Assembly (NCBI RefSeq): GCF_045862395.1
Contig: NZ_AP023087.1
Location: forward strand, 1,364,001-1,428,000
Origin: Marinicellulosiphila megalodicopiae
Lineage (GTDB): Bacteria > Pseudomonadota > Gammaproteobacteria > Pseudomonadales > Natronospirillaceae
Length of the DNA stretch: 64,000 nucleotides
Direction of reading: 5' to 3'
Position numbers and translations under genes: made by a program. This document shows, in pieces, positions 57,674 through 64,000 of the stretch (positions are counted from its first letter, which is position 1; every line of letters begins with the position of its first letter). A model generated the notes under the pieces. It made no database searches. It worked only from the letters and a program-made list of their open reading frames with translations, and had not been told where the DNA came from.

Positions 57674-58111
57674 TCATTTACCAATAATCAAACCTAACTT
57701 AATTTTTTCTTTACGAATATAAATAGAGGTTGCAAAAAACTGAACTAAAAGTGTGACACTTAACAAACCACCAATAATACGATCAGAAAACTGCTGGGCA
57801 GATTCAAGTATGGTTGGCTCGCCATAGTATGTGTTAAATGCAACCACGCATGTATAAATCAAATACAGCATAATCACGTAACACATCCAAGACAGGCTTT
57901 TGATGTTTTTGCTTAAATACGCAGGAATAAACGCCAATAAAAAAATCACTTTAATTAACGAAAATATCACCACACCACTGATTAAACTCGATTGAGGCAT
58001 GTCATTATATTTAACCTGAATTAAGCCATTACTTAATGTATGACCAACAAACAATAATACGACAGCAATTAAGCTTGCCACTGAAATTTTGAAATAAGTT
58101 AAACTGCTCAC
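57674..58111 (-). CDS. Small four-helix membrane protein of unknown function
   Basis: 145 residues with four predicted membrane helices (about 10-30, 43-65, 72-92 and 110-130). I do not recognise a family. It lies 18 bases downstream of the MATE gene on the same strand, so it probably belongs to that operon. Confidence 0.65.
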   Translation of the reverse strand: MSSLTYFKISVASLIAVVLLFVGHTLSNGLIQVKYNDMPQSSLISGVVIFSLIKVIFLLAFIPAYLSKNIKSLSWMCYVIMLYLIYTCVVAFNTYYGEPTILESAQQFSDRIIGGLLSVTLLVQFFATSIYIRKEKIKLGLIIGK

Positions 58112-58129
58112 GATTGATTTGCCTTTAAG

Positions 58130-59500
58130 TTAGTTTGAGAAAGAAAGTTGATCGTTAGATTTTACACTTAAATGCTTGAACGCTATAGCGATAAATGCCA
58201 GCGAAATCACAAAGGTAATAATGTCAGAAATTGGAAATACCCACCAAATTTTAGTGACATCAAATACAATAGGCACAATTAATAACCCAGGAATAATCAA
58301 TAGATACGTTTTTAAAATTGATAGAAGAAATGCAGGTAATGCTTTACCAATTGCCTGAAAATAAATAGCAAACAATCCCGTCGCACCGGTCACAGCAAAG
58401 CCTAAATAAGAATACTTAACAATGTGAATGCCTTCTTGAATCATCATTGGATCATCGGAAAATAATCGAAAGATGGGTTGGGCAAAACTAAGCATAATTA
58501 CACTGATCACTGTGCAATAAATACTGGTGACGATCACTGCAAAATTTGTGGATTGCTTGACTCGATCAAATTGATTCGCTCCATAGTTAAAGCCGCAAAT
58601 TGTTTGGTATGCGATGGTCATGCCGATCATTGGGAAAATGAAAAACATATATAATCTGCCATTTAAACCATAGGCACTAATGATATGATCTGAATTTTCT
58701 AGATTAGAAAACAAAACCAAATTCACTATAAAAATCATCAATGCAATACCAAAATGACTAAAAAATATAGGCAAACCTAAGGAGATAATATTTACAGTTC
58801 GCTCAAGTGAAAAATCGAAAATTTTAAAATTTAATTTAACGTATGTTTTATTATTGAGATAAAAATACAGCATCAATGCTAATGAAATACTTTGCGCTAA
58901 TATCGTCGCTAATGCGACACCCATCACACCTAAGTCCAAAACGTAAATCGCAATCGGATCAAAAATAATATTTAAGATGGAAGATAATAAAATAGACAGC
59001 ATCAAAAACTGCATTTTTCCTTCGGCGCGCACTAAATCATTTAAAGCACTTAATAGCATGATAATGGGGGTGCTGTAGATAATTGGATATAAAAAATCAG
59101 TGGCATACGGACGCAATTCATCGGATACATTGTTTGCTAAAAAATGCGCACCAAACAATAATAAAACAGGAATTAATACTGCGCTTAAAATCAATGCCAT
59201 CCATATTCCGCTCATGGCTGTTTTTTGTGCCTGCTCCAAATCTTTAGCCCCTAATAATCGAGCGACAATAGACGATGTACCTGCGCCAATTAATCCAGCA
59301 ATGGCAAACACCGCCATTTGAATTGGAAACACTACCGACACGCCACCCATGGCAAATTCGTTTACGCCTTTGGTGACAAAATACGCATCGACAATGTTAT
59401 ACAACCCGCCGACGATTAATCCTAAAATAATAGGAATCGCCATTTTGAAAAACAGCGGTTTAATTGGCTCGTTACCTAATTGAAACGTTTGTTTACTCAT
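58130..59500 (-). CDS. MATE-family efflux transporter, second
   Basis: 456 residues, about twelve helices. It starts LGNEPIKPLFFKMAIPIILGLIVGGLYNIVDAYFVTKG, typical of the DinF/NorM-like MATE branch, with a matching second half (MAVFAIAGLIGAGTSSIVARLLGAKD). Its start overlaps the stop of the DUF2239 gene by four bases, so the two are translationally coupled. Substrate unknown. Confidence 0.92.
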   Translation of the reverse strand: MSKQTFQLGNEPIKPLFFKMAIPIILGLIVGGLYNIVDAYFVTKGVNEFAMGGVSVVFPIQMAVFAIAGLIGAGTSSIVARLLGAKDLEQAQKTAMSGIWMALILSAVLIPVLLLFGAHFLANNVSDELRPYATDFLYPIIYSTPIIMLLSALNDLVRAEGKMQFLMLSILLSSILNIIFDPIAIYVLDLGVMGVALATILAQSISLALMLYFYLNNKTYVKLNFKIFDFSLERTVNIISLGLPIFFSHFGIALMIFIVNLVLFSNLENSDHIISAYGLNGRLYMFFIFPMIGMTIAYQTICGFNYGANQFDRVKQSTNFAVIVTSIYCTVISVIMLSFAQPIFRLFSDDPMMIQEGIHIVKYSYLGFAVTGATGLFAIYFQAIGKALPAFLLSILKTYLLIIPGLLIVPIVFDVTKIWWVFPISDIITFVISLAFIAIAFKHLSVKSNDQLSFSN

Positions 59501-60036
59501 GATTCTAACTCAGCAAATTTCTGTAAAATAAATGATTTTAACGTGGGTTCCCAAGACTCAATCGCGTCAACAAACTCATCGTATTTTAATTGATAAATCG
59601 CGCGGCTGCATTGCTCAAACCCTGGTTGATCGCCCACGCATTGATACAAAAACTGATCCAATTTTTGTTGTTTAATCAGCATTAAGTCCGACTCAGGCGA
59701 GACAAGCATGGCTTGGTCTATTAATTTACGAATGGCCCCAGATGCGCCGCCTTGTTGAATCGACAACCACTCCCAATGCTTGGGTAATAACGTCACTTCT
59801 TTAGAGCGCACGCCCAATTTAGGTCGTCCACGTTTAGCGGTGGGTTGGATTTGTTCGCTGTCTAATACCTGCTGTTGACTAAGGTGCCAAGGAGCATTGA
59901 TGCGTTGTAATGTGTCGCATTGTATAACAAATGGCTCGTTTCCATTGCGTGAATGTTCGTAACTTTGTGTTACCACCTCATCCCACGAACCCTTAAACCA
60001 CTGGTTTTCAATGGATTTTACAAAATATTGCTTCAT
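59497..60036 (-). CDS. DUF2239 family protein, probable DNA-binding regulator
   Basis: 179 residues. The middle carries KRGRPKLGVRSKEVTLLPKHWEWL and GGASGAIRKLIDQA, the DUF2239 core. It combines an AT-hook-like RGRP with a ribbon-helix-helix-like segment. That suggests a regulator of the overlapping MATE gene. Two copies of a 16-base repeat lie directly upstream of its start. The regulatory role is inferred, as DUF2239 has no firmly known function. Confidence 0.75.
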   Translation of the reverse strand: MKQYFVKSIENQWFKGSWDEVVTQSYEHSRNGNEPFVIQCDTLQRINAPWHLSQQQVLDSEQIQPTAKRGRPKLGVRSKEVTLLPKHWEWLSIQQGGASGAIRKLIDQAMLVSPESDLMLIKQQKLDQFLYQCVGDQPGFEQCSRAIYQLKYDEFVDAIESWEPTLKSFILQKFAELES

Positions 60037-60040
60037 TTTA

Positions 60041-60084
60041 TTTTACCCAGATAAAAATAATAAAATAATTTTACCCCGATAAAA
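60041..60084. promoter_or_regulatory. Twin direct-repeat operator before the DUF2239-MATE operon
   Basis: TTTTACCCAGATAAAA (60041-60056) and TTTTACCCCGATAAAA (60069-60084) are spaced 28 bases start to start, immediately upstream of the DUF2239 start. Each is near-palindromic (TTTTA..TAAAA). They are good candidates for autoregulation by the DUF2239 protein. The rest of the gap to 60382 shows nothing clear. Confidence 0.55.
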
Positions 60085-60382
60085 TAAAAATGCAAGAATA
60101 TTCATTTAATTAGAGCAAAATTTAAATACTCCTTTTTATAACTCTGCAGCTTACATCCAAGATTGCACAGTTTCGGGTTGTGCAAATAGTTACCGCTTTT
60201 TTTTAAAATACGGTTTCAACCTTTCAAATAACTGCTTATTATGAGGAAAATAATTTGGTTGAATATTATTTTCAGATTCATAAATATTCACCAAACTGTC
60301 ATAAAAAAGTCATATAACCCTGTTTAAATGTTGATCATTGTTTAAAACTAATGCTCAGCATTTAACTGTTTTAGGAGTCAAA

Positions 60383-60799
60383 ATGCTGGATAAACGTTTA
60401 CAAAATGATTGTTTAATTATTGCGCAATCATCAATGAATTATTTGTTGCTAAATAAAGATGCAAATTATCCTTGGGTGATTTTAGTACCCAAGCAAGAAA
60501 ATATAAGTGAACTGTTTGAGTTAAGTGAGCAAGATCAATGGCAATTAAATTTAGAGGTTAATCTGGTTGCTGCGCGATTAAAAAAAGCATTTCAAGCAGA
60601 CAAAATGAATATTGCAGCAATTGGCAATGTAGTGAATCAATTGCATGTTCATATTATTGCGCGTTTTAAACTGGATTCGGTTTGGCCAAAACCAGTTTGG
60701 GGGGCAATTGAAGCAAAACCGTATGCAGAGAAACAACTCAAAAACACAGTTGAGTTAATCTTACATGCAATAGATGATTTAGATTTTTCACGCGAATGA
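60383..60799 (+). CDS. HIT-family protein
   Basis: 138 residues from ATG 60383, chosen because TTAGGAG lies seven bases upstream. The HIT motif is NQLHVHIIARF, in which glutamine stands at the first position of the usual His triad (QxHxH). This substitution is normal in several HIT subfamilies. It likely hydrolyses nucleotide phosphoramidates or dinucleotides. It is upstream of the PAP2 gene by 38 bases. Confidence 0.88.
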   Translation: MLDKRLQNDCLIIAQSSMNYLLLNKDANYPWVILVPKQENISELFELSEQDQWQLNLEVNLVAARLKKAFQADKMNIAAIGNVVNQLHVHIIARFKLDSVWPKPVWGAIEAKPYAEKQLKNTVELILHAIDDLDFSRE

Positions 60800-60837
60800 G
60801 ACACTAACCAAAACGTGCTCATTTGAAGGAGATTGAC

Positions 60838-61374
60838 ATGAGCACAATAAAAATTTTTCAAAAAGTACATGGATTTGACTGTATTACTTTTAATTGGTGT
60901 ATGGCATTAAAGCACCGTGAGTTGATCACACAATTTAGCAAACTTTTATCAAAATCAGCGGACGGATTAAGCTATTTAGTTTTGGGCGTGATTTTTTTAT
61001 TAATCAATTATCCTAATAATAAATATGTATTTATTGCTTTGTGCGTTGCTTTTATTATTGAACGTAGTATTTATTTTGTAATAAAAAATGGATTTAAACG
61101 CAACCGTCCAGGCAGTGCAATTGAAGGATTTGAAATGTTTATTAAACCCAGTGATCAATTTAGTTTTCCTTCGGGTCATACCTCTGGGGCGTTTTTGTTT
61201 GCAACGTTTATTGTTTTTTTATTCCCTGAATTTATTTGGGTGGCTTATACATGGGCGGCATCCATCGCCTTTTCAAGAATATTTTTAGGAGTGCATTTTC
61301 CAACTGATACCGTTGCAGGAATGGTAATTGGCACGGTGGTAGGAAAACTAGTTATAACAGGATTATTAGTATGA
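60838..61374 (+). CDS. PAP2-family membrane phosphatase
   Basis: 178 residues from ATG 60838, with AAGGAG just upstream. The three phosphatase motifs are present: KNGFKRNRP (KX6RP), PSGHT, and SRIFLGVHFPTD (SRX5HXXXD). Several membrane helices surround them. PAP2 enzymes dephosphorylate lipid phosphates or undecaprenyl diphosphate. Its stop overlaps the glycosyltransferase start by four bases, so both are translated together. Confidence 0.92.
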   Translation: MSTIKIFQKVHGFDCITFNWCMALKHRELITQFSKLLSKSADGLSYLVLGVIFLLINYPNNKYVFIALCVAFIIERSIYFVIKNGFKRNRPGSAIEGFEMFIKPSDQFSFPSGHTSGAFLFATFIVFLFPEFIWVAYTWAASIAFSRIFLGVHFPTDTVAGMVIGTVVGKLVITGLLV

Positions 61375-62462
61375 ATATTTTATATGCAGTACAGGGTACA
61401 GGAAATGGACACATTTCAAGAGCGCGTTCGATTGTTGGAAAATTAAAAGAGCAAGGTGCATCGGTGGATTTTGTTTTTTCAGGGCGCGATAACAAGGAAG
61501 ATTATTTTGATATGGAAGAATTTGGCGATTTTAAGGCGTTACATGGTGTGCGTTTATGTATGGACAAAGGTCGATTAAATATTTTAAAAACGATAACAAC
61601 ATTTAGTTATGCAAAACTCAAAAAAGAAATAAAATCGTTGGATTTATCTAAATATGATTTGGTATTAACTGATTTTGAACCAATCTCTGCTTGGGCGGCA
61701 AAACAACAAAATGTGCCTTGCGTGGCAATTGGACATCAATATTCATTTGGATATGATGTGCCATGTGAAGGGGACAGTTTATTAAGTCGATTTATTTTTA
61801 AATATTACGCACCAGCTGATCGTCATATTGGATTTCATTGGCATCATTATAATGCACCCATATTACCACCATTGATTCATATCATTGATAAAAAGATTCA
61901 AGCAAGTGTTGTAAAAACCAATCAATGTTTAGTGTATTTAGTCCATGAAAACAGCCAAGAAATGATAGTGTTGTTACAACAATTACCTGAAATACAATTT
62001 GTATATCACTGTAAAGATATAGATCCTGGTATATACGCAAACGTGACAGTTAAGCCTTTTAGCCGCGAAGGATTTCAAAGAAGTTTACTTAAATGTAATT
62101 ACATTATCACAGGTGCAGGATTTGAATTTCCATCTGAAGCGCTGCAACTTGGTAAAAGTATTATGGTTAAACCCGTTAAAGGGCAGATGGAACAGTTATC
62201 TAACGCTAAGGCATTAACGCAATTGGGTTACGCTACAAGGATAGAAAAATGGGACATTCAAACGATTCGTGATTGGTATCAATCCAGTGAACAAGTAAAA
62301 GTCAGTTTTCCAGATATTACTGAGGATATTGCAAAATGGGTGATTGATCCTAATTTTGAAAGTATTGACAGCATTACCAAACGATTATGGAAAGAAGTGA
62401 AAGTCAGTAAAGTTGAAAAAGAAGAGGAGTTTAATCTTTCGGCAATTTTAGGGATGGCGTAA
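61371..62462 (+). CDS. Glycosyltransferase of the MJ1255/VC2487 family
   Basis: 363 residues. It begins MNILYAVQGTGNGHISRARSI, a GT-B fold glycine loop, and has KYDLVLTDFEPISAWAAK and CNYIITGAGFEFPSEALQLGKSIMV, matching MurG/UGT-like architecture as in the MJ1255/VC2487 family. It probably adds a sugar to a lipid carrier, supported by coupling to the PAP2 phosphatase. The acceptor is not known. Confidence 0.88.
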   Translation: MNILYAVQGTGNGHISRARSIVGKLKEQGASVDFVFSGRDNKEDYFDMEEFGDFKALHGVRLCMDKGRLNILKTITTFSYAKLKKEIKSLDLSKYDLVLTDFEPISAWAAKQQNVPCVAIGHQYSFGYDVPCEGDSLLSRFIFKYYAPADRHIGFHWHHYNAPILPPLIHIIDKKIQASVVKTNQCLVYLVHENSQEMIVLLQQLPEIQFVYHCKDIDPGIYANVTVKPFSREGFQRSLLKCNYIITGAGFEFPSEALQLGKSIMVKPVKGQMEQLSNAKALTQLGYATRIEKWDIQTIRDWYQSSEQVKVSFPDITEDIAKWVIDPNFESIDSITKRLWKEVKVSKVEKEEEFNLSAILGMA

Positions 62463-62552
62463 AGTCGTATAAATACGCAATTAAAATATTTTAAAAGGAA
62501 GGAAGGGCTGCAAATTTTTTGTTGTTCTTCATTTATTTATTTATCACCATTT

Positions 62553-62595
62553 GCTCGAACCCCTTTATGAAAATAATGGGGTTCGAGCTTTTTTT
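62553..62595 (+). terminator. Rho-independent terminator of the PAP2-glycosyltransferase operon
   Basis: GCTCGAACCCC and GGGGTTCGAGC form a perfect 11-base stem followed by seven T. It sits between convergent genes and may stop both, although the T-run favours the plus strand. Confidence 0.92.
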
Positions 62596-62603
62596 AAGTT
62601 GAA

Positions 62604-64000
62604 TTAAAGTGTGTTTTTCAATTGATAAATTAAATCCAACGCTTGTCTTGCAGTTAAATCATCGGCATCGGTATTGTTTAATAAATCCAAAGCAGGGTGC
62701 GACACTGAAAATAAATCATTTTGCAAAAACTCAGCGGCTGCTTTTTCTTTTTTGGTTTTGCTTTTTGGTGCCGGTCTTTCTTGTTCTTTTTCTTTTTCTT
62801 TTTCTAAATTCTCTGATTTATTCGATTCACTTAATGCCTGTCCAATTTCTAACTCATGTAATTTTGCTTTCGCTTGATCAATCACATTAAACGGAACGCC
62901 TGCTAGTTTTGCTACTTGTAAACCGTAACTTTGACTCGCGGCGCCTTTTTCTACTTTGTGCATAAAGATGATTTTGTCATCGTGTTCGTGGGCTTTTAAA
63001 TGCACGTTAGATGCTAGTGAAAACTGATCAGGTAAGTGGGTCATTTCAAAATAATGCGTGGCAAACAATGTGAAACTTTTGGTTTCTCTTACTAGTTGCT
63101 CGGCACTTGCCCAGGCTAATGACAAACCATCAAATGTGGATGTCCCGCGTCCTACTTCGTCCATCAACACTAAGCTGTTTTGCGTGGCGTTGTGTAAAAT
63201 GTTGGCAGTCTCTGTCATCTCAACCATAAATGTTGAACGGCCAGATGCGGAGTCGTCGCTTGATCCCATTCTTGTGAAAATACGATCAATAGGACCCACT
63301 TTCATACTTTGTGCGGGCACGTAACAGCCTGTGAACGCAAGTAATGTACAGATCGCAGTTTGGCGCATATAAGTGGATTTACCGCCCATGTTTGGACCGG
63401 TGATGATCAACATTTTATTGTCTTCATCTAACAAACAATCATTAGGAATAAACGCACCGTCGATGATTTGTTCAATCACTGGGTGTTTGGCTTGTTTCAT
63501 TTCTAAGCAGTTTTTGCTCGTTAATTCAGGGCGAACTAAGCCTAGAGTTAAGCTTCGTTCGGCAAAACAAGTTAATGTATCTAACGTGGCTAAGCCTAAG
63601 GCGCATTGTTGTAATCCAACAATTTCTTTCGCACATATTTGAACCAACTCGTCGTAAAGCATTTTTTCGCGGGTTAATGATCGGCTTTTTGCGCTCAGTG
63701 CTTTGTCTTCAAATGCTTTTAATTCTTCGGTAATAAAACGCTCTGCATTTTTTAATGTTTGGCGGCGCGTGTAATTTGCTGGCGCATTGGCTGATTGCGC
63801 TTTACTGATTTCAATGTAATAACCGTGTACTCGGTTGTAGCCCACTTTTAATGTCGAGATGCCTGTTTTTTCGCGCTCTTCATTTTCCATTTTTAATAAA
63901 AAATCATTCGCGTTGGTATTCAGTCCGCGTAACTCATCTAATTCTTCATCATAACCTTGTGCAATCACACCGCCGTCACGCACAACCATTGGTGGGTTTT
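62604..64000 (-). CDS. mutS: DNA mismatch repair protein MutS, C-terminal part
   Basis: The frame is open to the window end, so the N-terminal mismatch-recognition part lies outside. Visible are the connector and lever region (TLKVGYNRVHGYYIEISKAQ), Walker A TGPNMGGKST, LVLMDEVGRGTST (Walker B), FATHYFEMTHLP and the terminal ALDLIYQLKNTL. An acidic-basic insert (ENLEKEKEKEQERPAPKSKTKKEK) lies before the C-terminal dimerisation segment. MutS detects mismatches and recruits MutL. Confidence 0.97.
   Translation of the reverse strand, partial: NPPMVVRDGGVIAQGYDEELDELRGLNTNANDFLLKMENEEREKTGISTLKVGYNRVHGYYIEISKAQSANAPANYTRRQTLKNAERFITEELKAFEDKALSAKSRSLTREKMLYDELVQICAKEIVGLQQCALGLATLDTLTCFAERSLTLGLVRPELTSKNCLEMKQAKHPVIEQIIDGAFIPNDCLLDEDNKMLIITGPNMGGKSTYMRQTAICTLLAFTGCYVPAQSMKVGPIDRIFTRMGSSDDSASGRSTFMVEMTETANILHNATQNSLVLMDEVGRGTSTFDGLSLAWASAEQLVRETKSFTLFATHYFEMTHLPDQFSLASNVHLKAHEHDDKIIFMHKVEKGAASQSYGLQVAKLAGVPFNVIDQAKAKLHELEIGQALSESNKSENLEKEKEKEQERPAPKSKTKKEKAAAEFLQNDLFSVSHPALDLLNNTDADDLTARQALDLIYQLKNTL

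Overview
The window is AT-rich chromosomal DNA that looks like a marine gammaproteobacterium, probably Alteromonadales-like. The housekeeping genes are gammaproteobacterial in type: long PurL, MltF next to purL, MutS, and a VC2487-type glycosyltransferase beside a PAP2 phosphatase. The rest is dominated by exported, multidomain polysaccharide-binding proteins with long Thr-Gln, Thr-Glu or Thr-Gly linkers. The taxon is inferred from protein families only.

Region 1 (1-7.7 kb): a giant secreted multiheme cytochrome carrying RCC1-like repeats and two carbohydrate-binding-like modules, an exported protein whose predicted mature N-terminus is a histidine followed by an LPMO-like pattern, and a SUFU-like protein. 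Region 2 (8-17 kb): a LysR regulator divergent from an outer-membrane barrel, two decayed genes, an array of GTAG-type REP repeats, a PLD-like nuclease, an integron-like cassette with a near-intact attC, a DUF4238 gene, and a DUF4832-like lipoprotein. Region 3 (18-35.4 kb) is the most distinctive part. Two paralogous operons each pair a cytochrome/F5-8C lipoprotein (DUF1592/DUF1588-like) with a Tat-exported DUF1501-like protein. They enclose three parallel beta-helix lipoproteins with CBM6-like or F5/8C modules. Four transcription units are preceded by a pair of palindromes with start-to-start spacing of 54-55 bp, suggesting one regulon for a surface glycan system.

Region 4 (35.4-48.6 kb) is an accessory zone. 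It holds an IS4 element, an RluA-type pseudouridine synthase, a YqiA-like hydrolase, a PvdE/SyrD-type ABC exporter split by an IS30 element, a 611-bp tandem duplication, many short hairpin repeats around a REP-associated tyrosine transposase, a transglutaminase remnant, and a fused AAA ATPase-DUF4435 protein resembling PARIS (AriA-AriB) anti-phage systems. Region 5 (48.7-64 kb) is conserved: purL, a diguanylate cyclase, two MATE transporters, mltF, a DUF2239 gene with a twin putative operator, a HIT protein, PAP2 phosphatase, glycosyltransferase, and the 3' part of mutS running off the window.

No tRNA, rRNA, CRISPR array or integron integrase was recognised. All function calls come from reading motifs; no database search was run.
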